A model generated the notes under the pieces. The model was not told the DNA's origin, made no database searches, and saw only the letters and a list, made by a program, of their open reading frames with translations. Below, piece by piece: positions 47,159 to 58,500 of a stretch of DNA of 64,000 nucleotides. The stretch comes from Synchiropus splendidus (lineage: Eukaryota > Chordata > Actinopteri > Syngnathiformes > Callionymidae), in the NCBI RefSeq assembly GCF_027744825.2, contig NC_071334.1, positions 34,441,937 through 34,505,936 of the forward strand, in the 5' to 3' direction. Numbering within the stretch: position 1 is the first letter of the stretch; every line of letters starts with the position of its first letter. Position numbers and translations under genes: made by a program.

Positions 47159-49435
47159 ATACTTGATGAGTGGAAGATGTCCTGCAAAAAAAATGACAGA
47201 CAAGGAAAGGCCATCATCTTAAAGGTCTGTAGGTCTGGGTGGGACACACACGCTGGATGTGAGTTGGAACTGCAGTGATGTAAGATCTCGACTCTCTGAG
47301 CTGCAGGGGATGAAGAATCAGACACATGTGGAACAAAAAGACATCATGCCATCTTTCTGAGGTGGACTGTGGGTCTCGTCAGCTCTTCTCCAGCTGTCAG
47401 GAAGGTGATAGCCTGAAAAAGACCTGTTAACACATGAGACAAAATGCAGTAAAAAGGACTTTCCAAAAGGACCTTGCCTGATTTCAGTGCCTTTGAAAAT
47501 GACATTGAGCTAACGTCTGTGGCTAACATCCGCTAGCATTTATCAGACAGCAAAATTGTCGTTACACGGTCATTGGCAGTGTTTATGGTCCATCTGGTTT
47601 GTAGTGTAACATGTTCTATCTCATGTTCTGTCTGTAGCTGCTGCTGTTGAGTCCTCTGATCTGCAGAGCTGCTCGGAGCTGCTGAGAGACGCGACCAGCG
47701 CCACATTTCATCACCCCTGACGGTTGGTCTGGAACTGAATGAAGAAGAGTAGTTTCTAACTCTGGCGTCTGTGTACACAGTCAACTCGAAATAAACGTGT
47801 GAACGGATGTTTTGATGCTCACGCTCTGATCGCTGTTTGTCTGCTCCTTATTGAAACACATGACAGTCATGATGTAATAAGGTTAGAGAGGAAAAAAGCT
47901 GCTCCATTGTCTTTATTATTCTACAGCGCTGTAAATGACGGTGGCGCACCATCACGGCTTAAATGAGAGCCACCACGGCATCAGAAAAATGATCTCTTAT
48001 GGGACTCTCACATGACCAAACGTATTTAAACAAAGTGGACCCTGATGACGGCTGCATCTTACAGATTTATTTCTCATAACTAAAAGATAGTGGTTTGTTG
48101 CCTCCAATTCACTAAATGTCAAAACCTTCCCCTTAGCTTCATTTTGAAACATGCAGTTAAAATAGTTTTATAATCTGACTCCGTTGGTCTTGCAGCTGCT
48201 TCGGCCTCTCACTGGATCCTGCCTCTCCTCACTGACTGCATGACGGAGTTCTATCTCTGATGTCGAATGATAGATGCTTATGGATGTTGCCTTTGCAAGT
48301 ATAAGCTTGACAGTGTTGTGTGTATTGACATCTGTGATTATTTTTCGCCACAGTCTTCATAGTCCTCATAAACAAATAAACATAAGATGGGGACGGGATT
48401 GGAGACCCAGCTTTACGACTGCTTGCAATTACACTCACTTACCGGCGGTGCCACCAAAATCAAATAGTCATAAACTACATAATGCCACTTTAAGTTTAAG
48501 TAAAATCGTGACTCAAAAGTATGCGATCAGAAATGGCTATATCAGAGGGACAGTATATGAGGCAAAGTCAGGGAGGTCAGATGGTTTGGATCCATGGCAA
48601 GGAGAGACAGAGTTGGACCAGTAATGTTGGAGATGGAAGAAGAGGAAGATGACTATTGAGGTCCACAGATGTGGAAAATCAAGAGCGTGGGGGTGACTCA
48701 GGTAGTGATAATGACATGGATCAGTGTATAAACACATCTGGATATTGTTCCCTTTTCTCCAGAGTTTTCTACATCAGTAGCCAGTTTGCTAATTATTTCC
48801 TCCCTCAGCCAGCATTAACGTTTCCTGCAGGACTGGGATTCCTGCTCTCCTCTTCTGCTCTACTTCACGAGCACATCTGAGCTGGTTTCCACTCAGAAGA
48901 ACCATACGGGTGGTGGAAACCTCCAGGCCTGATGGATGAGAAACGGCACGACATACATTCCGGTGTGATACATATTGAGCTCAACTCAAACATGCACTAA
49001 AGCGAGCATATCTACCAGCTGCGCCGTTTTCAGAACCATGTCACGGGGTAAACTTTGTGTGATCCTAGACACAGACAGGAGCAGTTATTTCAACATATAT
49101 GGGAGAATGTTGTAAATTATTAGTTATAGTTAAATGAGGAACAGAACAGACTTGATCAGCCAGAGTCAAAATAGTCTTGGCTAGCTGGAAGAGGACTTGG
49201 TGAACTACAAACTCCGAATTGTGCTTTGATATAGTAAAAGATTTGGGAAAATGGGAATCTAAAATTGACCTTTGTAAATTATCAAACTTAATAGGACTAT
49301 ATTGTAGAATAGAAAAACAAAACTACACAGAGGCTAAGTAAGAATGTGACTTAAGACTTGGTTCACTAATAGTGAAAAAGTCTGCAGCAACTGAACAGTT
49401 GGTGAGCTGTAAGTTTTCATTCACACCTTTGTGAC
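47159..49435. other. Unannotated stretch
   Basis: No gene or repeat was recognised. Confidence 0.4.
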
Positions 49436-49439
49436 TGAA

Positions 49440-49895
49440 TAATGCATAGAATGCACCGGTGAACATCCAGGGTCTGGACATAGAGAGAGTGCGGACATAC
49501 AAGAGCCTGGGTGTCCACCTAAACAAGCTGGACTGAACACTGACTCGCTCTACAAGAAAGGTCAGTGTCTACTTTATTTACTGTGGTACTCCGTTGTTTT
49601 GGGGAGTTCAGGCCACTGCTAAGGACCATCTATGACACTGTAGTGGTCTCAAAGGGGGAGGCTGGTGTTCTGTGCAAGACAAAAACAGGCTGACTCGGAT
49701 CACAAAAAAAGCCTGCGCGGTTTGTGGCTGTCGCCTGGACTCCATCAAGGACATCCAAGAGAGAGAGGTCCTGGCCAAACTACTGGCCGTAATGGCCAAC
49801 ACTACCCACCTCTTGCACAAGAATGTTGGCTTTAATAGCTCCTACAGAAACTATTGCACCATAAGAGCAGAATGCAACGCCTTCGTAGGTCATCA
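49440..49895 (+). pseudogene. L2-like LINE, decayed RT C-terminus
   Basis: Successive frames match the L2 reverse transcriptase beyond the catalytic core. From about 49458 there is VNIQGLDIERVRTYKSLGVH-LNKLD, then a stop and frameshifts. From 49672, QDKNRLTRITKKACAVCGCR, LDSIKDIQEREVLAKLLAVM and ANTTHLLH follow. The preceding DTVV-like block is also visible near 49630. It has no catalytic core and is interrupted, so it is inactive. Confidence 0.75.
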
Positions 49896-49958
49896 GTTGG
49901 TATGAATATACATACCAAATTTACAACAGTGTTAACATAAGATAGCAATGTCTTACAG

Positions 49959-50359
49959 CAGACCTGGGCAAAGTGCGGCCCGGGGGCCAAATCCGGCCCT
50001 TTGACTTGTGTCTTGTGCATTGTTTTCGTTCCATATGATGGAACTGAAACATAACTTTCTCAATTTTTATTTCTTCGTATTTCTTGTCCCTTAAAATACA
50101 TCAGAATTGAAAGTAGATTTTGAAATGTATGAGACACATCAAGAAACGTTAAATGGAATGTGGTTTAAATTAAATAAAACACAACGAACCAACATTTTCT
50201 GTGCATTTTTAAAGTGTAATTTCATAATCATACGTGATGTCATTGCTGTCATTTTTATTTTCAATTTTCTCTAACCCTGCTTTCTTTGGGTTTGACGGCT
50301 CCTCTCAACGGTCACAATATATAACCTGCCCCCATAGCAAATTTAATTGCCCACCTCTG
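49959..50359. mobile_element. hAT-like MITE with 8-bp target duplication
   Basis: The 401-bp element starts CAGACCTGGGCAAAGTGCGG and, on the - strand, starts CAGAGGTGGGCAATTAAATT, giving short inverted repeats of the CAGA-STGGGCAA type. It is flanked by TCTTACAG (49951-49958) and TCTTAGAG (50360-50367), a 7/8 match, as expected for the 8-bp duplication made by hAT transposases. The CGGCCCGGGGGCCAAATCCG block just inside the end is typical of such hAT elements. It has no coding capacity. Confidence 0.85.
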
Positions 50360-50367
50360 TCTTAGAG

Positions 50368-51277
50368 CCTTTTTTGGTCGGTAACAACTACTCCCCCACC
50401 TTTATTTTTTCCTTTCTTCAGTTATTTTTACTTTTTCTCTGCACTTCATTTTGACCAGTATGTATGGACATATTTTTTGTATATTGTTTCTTAGATTGTT
50501 TGCATGAGTATTGAACTGCTGGACAAGAGCGAGTTCTACGACTCTCTGCTATTCCAGTAGTGGCTCTCATTCTTTGATTCAGCTCTTCATGCCATTTTAT
50601 GTGCATGCAAAACTGCAGATAATCCAACAGCAAATCACGCAAACTTTTCTTTCAACTATGAATCTTCTCCCAATGACATTGTCTCCCGTGAAGTTTCACC
50701 AACTTCTATGTAAATTCGGGGTATGTCTGATAAATGACTCAGTTCTACAAGCTCAGCAGGCAAAGTACTTTCAAGTCAAAGTCATTTTATTGATAGTGAA
50801 ATCATAAAGCCCTATTAATCTCACAAGTGTAAGAGGAAGGATCTGAGAGGACATGGCAGAGAAAGGAAACATTTTTTGCTAAGCTTGTTACCCTGGTGTT
50901 GTTTCCAATGGCAACCACTGGAGCGGATTGCTGCGGCTTCAGAGAAGCGCTGATGCTATTACTGTGTACACATATGATTGGATTAGAGGAGCCAGAGTCT
51001 AATGACACTGACATTAAAATTGAATTCTGATATTGCAGCAGGAGGGTGAGACGGGATTCAATTGGGAACAGAGTGGCAACTGAACGTGATGAGATGGAGC
51101 AGAAGTTGATCCCACACAGATGGTGTTGCATTAAACCCAATAGAACAGCTGCTTTTTATTTCCTACGAGCCTTGTAAACTTCATTCTGGGGTCTTACGGT
51201 GGTGGCTTGAAGACAGAACATCAAATATCTAATGTCCGCTGACAGCAAATGTGCTGCATGTTTTCATGTAAAATTGG
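50368..51277. other. Unannotated stretch
   Basis: The 112-codon - frame at 50802-51140 has no recognisable content. No gene was found. Confidence 0.4.
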
Positions 51278-51535
51278 GGTGACGAGGCTGGAGTCCATCG
51301 CAGCTACTAGTGGAGAGAGATGGGAGGAACCTTGGATGGGCATCCTGTCCTTCACAGAGCACACATTCTAAGAAACCCTCACACATGCAGACAATTAACC
51401 ACTGTAATATATATTTTCAGCAAGGAAGTAGATATTTAAACTCCACACAAGAGGTTATCAACAAACCAGTGGTGTCTGGCCGGAATTGAACCCATGGCAA
51501 TCTTGCTGTGAGCCTGCAGTCCACCATGCGGCCTG
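51278..51535 (-). repeat. Fish tRNA-derived SINE-like repeat, minus orientation
   Basis: On the + strand the order is GGCTGGAGTCCATCGCAGCT, GAGATGGGAGGAACC, CTCACACATGCAGACAATTA, AAACTCCACACAAGAGG, then GGCCGGAATTGAACCCATGG with CAATCTTGCTGTGAGCCTGC. The last part, read on the - strand, contains GGTTCAATTCC, close to a Pol III B box. It belongs with the repeat at 42528 but keeps the tRNA-like head. It is diverged and contains an AT insertion near 51405-51420. Confidence 0.65.
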
Positions 51536-53478
51536 AATACAGCCAAAAAAATCTGCTTCTATCGTACGAATGAGTGTGTCAGGAAAAATACTGGAGGAAA
51601 TATTTCTGCCGTTTGTACAGGTTTGTCCAGGGACACTGTGAAATCCTCAAAATGAAACAGAGCTGCCACTGACAGTGGAGAAACTGGTTCAAGGTTTTTA
51701 TAATAGAAATGCTCCTTAAACAACTGTTGATCCAAACTTGCGGGTGGAAAAACTGTGACATTGTGAAACAAGGATCAGTGGGTGTTCACTTGTCTGAAAG
51801 TCTATGCTACATTATAATCGCTCAATGCATTGTTCCATTATACTGTACTGTACAATGCAGTGGAACGACATTGAGCTTATGAGCCTATCCAGAAGGTTCA
51901 ATTATGAGAGTACAGTTGTTATAGCAGCTAGCTCATTTTGTGCCTCGAGTGAGTCTTGCTCCGACATATTTTGTGGGAGCAATTCTTCATTCCATTAACT
52001 GTCAATTTTGAGACAGCAAAGTGAATCAATAGTCTTCCTGTCCTGTCTAACACATAACAACATGCCTTTTGGGTGAACTGTAGCTGTGTCTATTTTCTTA
52101 CTAACTGTCAGACGAGGCCAGCCCTCACGGGTGCTGGATTATGATGTCATACTTGGAATAACAAATGCCTTTGGACTTATGGAAATTGAGAGTGTGCAAG
52201 ATGTGCCTCAAATCTTGTGCCACTGTCTATGATGTGACATGACGTCATCACCATTCACTTCCTGTTGTTTCTTGTGAAGAAAATGATTTAGAAACTTGAA
52301 CTTTTCATCAATCGTAACAAATAAGATTTGGTTTCAAGCCATGCAGGCTCTGCAAAATGACAATAGGCCCATCATTGTTTTAGGTCCAGCATAGCTCTGA
52401 CCCCGCCCCACCGCAGAGCCGTGACTGAGAGTCTGCCTGCTTTATACAATGGCAGAGATGTAATCCAAGGAGAAGTCATTTCTGATATTACTCACTGGCA
52501 GCACCGAGCCGTGTCTTAGTCTTAGTCATTAAATCAGTATTAAACTCAAAAGCGGTCTTAAGCGATTATGAAGACATCCTCCCTTGCTCATGGTTATAAG
52601 GTTATTTTGCAGTTGGAGATGCTCCGGTGATGTGGGGCCGCTTGTGCATATTTCTCAATGTAAATATTTCAAATCATAGAGGATTTGGTCACAAACAGAA
52701 ACTGATACTCATGTGTTCAGTAGCGGTCCAATATCTATCAATAAATATATAATTTAAAAATATCATTTTAAAAGACACTGAAATTGCCAAATTAGTTCCT
52801 CTTTATAGAAAAGATTGCATCAGTGTGATATCTTGTCGAGCAATATTTATGTTTATGAATAGACTCATATTGCTATATCCTAATTCAAAAACATAATATT
52901 AACAGTAACACATTTCAGCTTGGCCAAAAACGAAAACACTAGAAGAGCTATGATGCAAATTATGACTTCCAATGCTTATATGGCTATGATGGGGTCATAT
53001 CATTTGTTTTCCGTTCTCTTCAACAAAGTCCAGGGCTTATAAATATTCATAGAAATGAAATCATTTTCTTTCTGCAGCCATGCATGCTGCTTAATTTGTA
53101 CATCCAAAGAGAAATGTATCTTATACTCGCATTATAGCACATCAAATATAGTCATGATGAAGTGTGGATGACCCAGATCTCAGTGAAACATGTAGACAAA
53201 CACTGAGTGTACTTTTCATTGTTTTCACTCTGCGGTCCATCTCAACCACGCTGAAGACGCTATAGTGGAATAATGTCTGCATAAGAGGTCTCTGTAGTTA
53301 GAGGCTCAAAGAAGAATAGAGATGATGTCAGACATGTCAGACAAGTCATCTGTATCCAGACCTGGTGAAGCACGACTCAGCTCTGAGAAAATATGATGCG
53401 AAATAAGCGTACTAAAAACTGGCTAAAATGTAAGTTCAAAAAACAGCAATAGCTGCAGTTTATAGGAGCGGATCTCAG
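51536..53478. other. Unannotated stretch
   Basis: AT-rich with TATA-like runs near 52740-52770. No gene or repeat was recognised. Confidence 0.4.
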
Positions 53479-53693
53479 TAGTGGTGGGTAGATGAGGTAT
53501 CATGAAACAGTATTGCAGGGTTGATGAATCTGTGTCCCAACATTCAGAGGTCACTATCTGGCGCTCTTGGTTGAGAAATGATGTGAGGTTTCATTGAATT
53601 AGTATTTTTTTTGCAGCAGCAGACAGTGCCATCTGGTGGCCTCTGAAAATTAGGACACTGTGTCATAAAACCTCATCAAGCCTTTGACCATTA
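53479..53693. mobile_element. Palindromic CTCF-like MITE, copy D, near lrp8 promoter
   Basis: The left end TAGTGGTGGGTAGATGAGGT is the best preserved terminus in the window. It is followed by CATGAAACAGTATTGCAGGG. The left arm motif is degraded (TCACTATCTGGCGC), while the right arm has a perfect CCACCAGATGGCAC (-, 53626-53639) followed by AGGACACTGTGTCATAAAAC and CTCATC. The right terminus is worn. The copy ends about 0.5 kb upstream of the CpG-rich promoter of the LDL-receptor family gene. Confidence 0.75.
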
Positions 53694-54029
53694 TAAATGA
53701 AAAAAAATTTTTTTTTTGGGTACAGCTAGGTTGGTGGTCCACCCCACAAATGGCTGTCAGGGCCCCTGACCCATGTACCACTGTGGAGTTGTGTTTGCAT
53801 TGAATAATCCTGTCGTAAATATCAACCGTCCTGCTTGACTCCGTAGTCAGTTTTAGTAGGTTTTGGGGTTTGTATCTATTATCAGAATTCTCACTTTAAT
53901 CTTCAACTATCTATTTTCATATCTATTTTCAAAGGTGGGGTTGTTTCAAGGCGGCGGTTTCCACATAAACCTCTATCTCTTGTGGGGAAACTCCAGGGAA
54001 TTCTCAGGACAGCAGGTCAGTTAGCCATC

Positions 54030-54120
54030 TTGCTGGGTCAGCCCCTGGGCCTCCTCCCATTTCCACATGCCCAGAAGACCTCACTGGGCAGGCGCTCTGA
54101 TGAAGACGTCTTGACTGGCT
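54030..54120 (-). mobile_element. RTE/Rex3-like LINE 3' fragment
   Basis: The + strand carries CTGGGTCAGCCCCTGGGCCT, CCTCCCATTTCCACATGCCC and AGAAGACCTCACTGGGCAGG. In order, these match the reverse complement of the RTE 3' coding region also seen at 36780-36840. It is short and diverged. Confidence 0.5.
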
Positions 54121-54199
54121 TCTTCTTCTAGATGGCCACACTCTGTCCTGAGGCTCAAAAACATTTTGTGACAATCACCCTCTGAAAATGGCATGTATA

Positions 54200-54680
54200 G
54201 CTCAAGAAGTTGGTCTTTCATGTGGATGCCTCGTCTCACCCGCCCATCGGCGTCACTGAGAGAGAAAGCAGCGCGCAGCGGCGGTCACACACACTCACGC
54301 TCGGCCGCGGAGAGAGAAACACGCACACTCACACGGGAGCGGAGCCTGCACCGGGGTTCTCTCTTGCATGATCGCAACCTTTCTGGATATAACAATGATG
54401 TGGTCGGAAGTCGGGAAGCTCGTGCTTTTACATTTATTCCTCGTGGAGCTTCACTGCGCGGAAGGTAAGATTCCTGCCGCCTGGTCCGCTTTCTTCTGTC
54501 GTGCCGCGCATCCGGAGCTGGTGTACACCTGCTCGGACCCGGATCTGCGCTTGTGCTGGCGTGGACTAGAGGTGACAAAGCATGCCGGATGCGCCACGGA
54601 GAAGCGACGAAAACACGTGTGGAGACTGAAGGATCGTGCGTGGAGTCGCTGCGACTCCCATTCAAATGTTTATTTCTCTT
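54200..54680 (+). promoter_or_regulatory. lrp8: CpG-rich promoter and 5'UTR of the LDLR-family gene
   Basis: CpG density rises sharply compared with the AT-rich surroundings: GCAGCGCGCAGCGGCGGTCA (54269-54288) and CGGCCGCGGAG, continuing through exon 1 into the start of intron 1. No TATA box is placed convincingly. A CpG-island promoter with dispersed starts is likely. The CACACACTCACGC runs probably lie in the 5'UTR. Confidence 0.7.
54368..54464 (+). CDS. lrp8: LDL-receptor family gene, exon 1 (signal peptide)
   Basis: The first coding exon holds the start and the signal peptide. Three in-frame ATGs occur: 54368, 54395 and 54398. The one at 54395 has the better context (A at -3) and gives a classic signal peptide MMWSEVGKLVLLHLFLVELH-CAEG with hydrophobic core LVLLHLFLV and a likely cut near HCA|EG. 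The 54368 start is listed as the longest option. The exon ends GAAG|GTAAGA with the donor at 54465, leaving one base of a split codon (phase 1). This matches the LDL-receptor family, in which the signal peptide exon is followed by single-LDLa exons in phase 1. The protein would be a cell-surface lipoprotein/Reelin-type receptor. Assignment to lrp8 rests on exon 2; vldlr is the alternative. Confidence 0.85.
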
Positions 54681-55431
54681 CATCTGAGCCATTAGTCAAC
54701 TGACCTCTTCATCTCCTCAACACATGACCACATCCAGGTCCTGTTCTGTTGCGCTCGATCTCACAGAAACCAGCGTATAACCAGCGGTCGGAGTTAAGCT
54801 CCCCATTTTTTTTTTATAACAGGATAATCCAGAGGAGGTATTCAGAAGCACATTCAGGAGTTCATTAGTGTTTTGTTCTGCGCTGTCAGAAAAGAAGTAA
54901 CTCCAAACTTGAATGAGGTGTGTAGTCTACCAGCAAACCTGACCTGAATACTTGCTTCAAAACCACAGGTGTTGTCTGCAGTGGTCAGTACCTGGTAGGA
55001 GTTGCAAGTTAACGGGTGAACACTGGCACATGGAGTCCAGTCCAACAACATTAGGCTACTCTACAGTGTGAAAGAGTTCCTCCTGACCCGGGGCAGTAGC
55101 TCTTCATTCATGTAATAGGCGTGTAATATCGCCGCAGTGTTTGCAAGTTGATTCCATGATTTAGAATTTTTGATTTGGAAATAACGGATTTAAATTTTCA
55201 GTCATTGCATTGACTGATCCAAGTTCACTTTGTGTTTGAGCAGCTGCTTAGAATGAAATGCATAACAATCTTTCTATCTGATCTATCTAATCCATCTACT
55301 TGAGAAAAAAAAATCTTAATTGATGTTATGTTCTTGACTAAAATGTTAACATGTTGTATTGTTTAAGATGCAAGTTGGTTGAGTATTGAGCTACTGCAGT
55401 GATCCATTTACATTTTTTCTTGTGACAACAG
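54465..55431 (+). other. lrp8: Intron 1 of the LDLR-family gene
   Basis: The 967-bp intron runs from GTAAGA to a TTTTTTCTTGTGACAACAG acceptor at 55431. No repeat or RNA gene was recognised in it; its first 200 bases are still CpG-rich. Confidence 0.85.
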
Positions 55432-55557
55432 GGACTCATACAGAATCGGAGTGTGAAACCGGACAGTTTCAATGCAACAACGGAAGATGCATCCCGACGC
55501 TGTGGCGGTGTGACGATGATGACGACTGCTCAGACGGCAGCGATGAAGAGAATTGTC
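55432..55557 (+). CDS. lrp8: LDL-receptor family gene, exon 2 (first LDLa repeat)
   Basis: This 126-bp exon is bounded by ACAACAG|GG and TGTC|GTAAGT and is symmetric (phase 1-1), so the split codon with exon 1 reads Gly. It encodes one whole LDL-receptor class A module. The six cysteines sit in [20 protein letters not shown] and [15 protein letters not shown]. The Trp-Arg-Cys-Asp calcium cage (W, acidic residues and SDE) is intact, so the module should fold and bind calcium. The ligands in this family are apolipoprotein E-type particles and Reelin. The WRCD-acidic-DDC and RCIP features favour lrp8 (ApoER2), while the NGRC and DGSDE features are also shared with vldlr. The remaining LDLa, EGF/beta-propeller, membrane and NPxY-tail exons lie beyond the window. 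Confidence 0.92.
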
Positions 55558-58500
55558 GTAAGTAACTTGTTGAATCTTTTAGCAGGGATACCTGCTCAGG
55601 TGTCGGCCGAGGTTGCCGTCGACGCTCTCTCAAACTGTTGAACTTGCGCTTCTTAACACTTGCATGTGTTTGGCTTCTGTTTACTTCTGCAAGTTGTGTT
55701 GCCGTCGGTAAAAGAAGTCGCAGTTGTCGGCGGCAAAAGAGATCTGATGTTTAGAGCTATTTAGCTGGACATTTGTAAACAACTATGTCGCGTGCCTTCC
55801 CATCGTATTCAGGTTGTACTGGGGTTGAGGTTTGTGAAAATGCTTGTAGAGCTTTTCTTAATTCCAAATACCACTGAGTATTTATGTGCGTTCACAAGTG
55901 CTGCCGAGGTCGAGACAGGGTTTTCTGACTTGAGCAAATTTGAGATTTTGACATGTTTCTCTCTGAAATATGTTGATTCAGGTGAGCTATTTTGACATAA
56001 TCAGTTAGGTCCAAGTGCTTGAAGAATCTGTCAGCGACCATAGGTTCAATTACTTTGAGTGTGTGTTTAATACACACGTGGTGATGACAACTCTGCTTCA
56101 CACTTGAGGGGACACTTTTATTATGGCATATCATGGCATCACTTTTTGGTGTTCTAAAGACTGTGGTCCTCTCTAACAAACTGAAGTTATTGTTTATTAT
56201 CAATGACACTGAATTTATCTCATGACTGTAAATAAGCGACACAGAAGTTATATAATGTGGATGTGGTTTTATGCGGCAATCTTCAGAATAGAAAAAAAAG
56301 TAACTTTCATTTAGTCATGATTTTAAAGTGCTCACCATATTCTCACTTTAATCTTCACTATATTCCGAAGGAAAAACAATATTAGCACGTGCATCTGAAC
56401 TGACTTTGAGAGGCGTTTGAGATTAAAGTGGTGAACAAAGGGACTTTAAAGTGAGGATTCTGAGATGTTTTTGTCACGCTGTCTCTATTCTTCTGTGGAC
56501 TCAGACTTGGGCCAATATTCAGAGAGTGCGATATTTAATTCTTTTAGGTTTGGTTTAACATACCATTCTCTGCATTTGGTGTCAAAATAATGTGTCCTTC
56601 ACCATTAACTCTCGCTAATACTGGACTTCTTGGAAATGCCATGTCCTGAGCATTAGATGCCTCTTTTTCATCTGGACTTTTTGCAGACCCTTATTTTTCC
56701 CCGTCCCGTTTCCTACAGTGACTTCGCTGAACATGATCAAAATTAGTTCTACATGAGCTGTAGACCATACAGTTGTGGGAGTATCATAAGTAGGGCTGAA
56801 CAATATGAACAATGTGATGTTGATACAATACTATATGGACTATGTACAATCGGGCTCACCAATTTTGTGATGTAATTGCCTCGAAGGTTCATGTATCAAT
56901 ATATCTTTCAGCTCTTATTAGCATTGCATATTACTGTGTGGGCCACAGGAAACAACTTGGCAGGCCTAAGTCTGGACCCCACACCTTGAGATTCACAGGT
57001 ATTGCTTTCATATAGTATTGCAGCTGCTGAGCTTTTCACTTGCAATGCATTCCACAATTACTCCCATGTGAATCATGGTGGCAGAGTTTCAGACTGGTTT
57101 ATCTGTTTGTGGTATCTAATGGCTTTCAAGTGTTTAAGACTGGGCCTGTATCCAAGAGATTTCTAACAATGTTAACACTGAGTCAATGTAAAGGTTCCAG
57201 ACATGCCGTGGAAGTACGTTTTTTTTTCTCTAACTGAAAGAACTGAAGATAATCGGCTTCTAGTTTCTTCCATCATTGTTGTGTTGTCGACTTCTGATCC
57301 TCCATCACGGACCAGGTCACATGGCCTGTGGAATTTTCTTCTGATTTGACTCGCGAAGCAAACCTGTGACTATGCGAGAGCTTGGGAAAGGTCATCGCAG
57401 GCCATTGCCAGGATACCATTATTCTCCGTATTGTTACCTTGTACCTGCATGCGAACCCGCTTTGACCTTTCAAATAAAGTGGCTTTAGTTTGGTGGTGCT
57501 CCCGTCACAGCCTAAATGGGGTGACGTTGCGTGTCATGACACCTCTCTGCTGTGTAATGCAGCATGCTAATACTCTTCAGTTATGGTTGATGGTATCTGC
57601 CTTGTTTTTCAAAGAGCGCAGGCTGGTTGTAATTACAGCGCACATCACAGCCAAGTGACATCCGCGCTGTCCTTCGTGACTCCGCTCGGAACGTCCCCTG
57701 AATCCATCCATTAAGTTCCCGACCCGAGTAATCATTGCTTATGAATTCGTCATGCTACTAATTGCTCCAATGCCCATATTAGCGGGCAATTGATTCCTCA
57801 CTTATCTGGAGCAGCAGAACATCAAGCTGCTCTTGGTGGCGGCTGAATGTCCAGGAAGGTTGCAGCATGTGACATTTACAAGGAGGAGTCGTCATGTGCC
57901 GAGACTGATGATGCGACATTGAGGGTGCAGTATTTGATGAAGGGGGAATTAGATTTTAATGAGCTTGACTTGGTCTGGCCGTCGGCCGTGGTATTACTCC
58001 GCTTGCTTGGCGATCATTTGGAAGTGATTCCTAAAGACGCGAGGTTCCGGGCTCATCTTTCCGTCAGGCCACTTGGTTCCAAGCGCTCGTTGTCGTGTTT
58101 GAATGTGGCTTTGCTTTCTGCATGTGTCACTCGCTTGATCTCTTTCCTCCTCTGACTTTCATTACCTTTCCCCGTGGATGGGTGGAAAACTCCCACCCGC
58201 ATCTGCAAGGCCTTTCACTCCTCTGATTTATCTCTCTTTTATAGAGGCTTTTTCTCATCCACTAAGACTGAATCCTTCCTGAAATAATGGTTCTGGAAAT
58301 GGTGTCAATCTAAGTAAGTTAAATGGTTGATCTTGTTCTGACCTCCATGGTGGAAACCCTTGTTTTATTTAATGTATCGTTCTATTACAGAAATTCTATT
58401 ACACAAAAAGGTCAGCCTTCACGTGCTGGCCATTTGCCTTACGCTGGGTCCTCAAATTTGGGGGGTTTCAACCATTTGTGTATATCGAGGCTGCAAATGT

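Noticed and set aside
54193..54692. Frames 54193-54468 (+) and 54285-54692 (-) over the promoter
   Set aside because: They are by-products of the CpG-rich promoter and exon 1; the signal-peptide frame with matching donor is the real one.
54465..54703. Continuation of the exon 1 frame to 54703
   Set aside because: The frame reads through a strong GTAAGA donor, and exon 2 in matching phase explains the gene better.
56795..56960. DNA transposon end suggested by AGGGCTGAACAATATG
   Set aside because: One short string with no opposite terminus; mentioned only within the intron entry.
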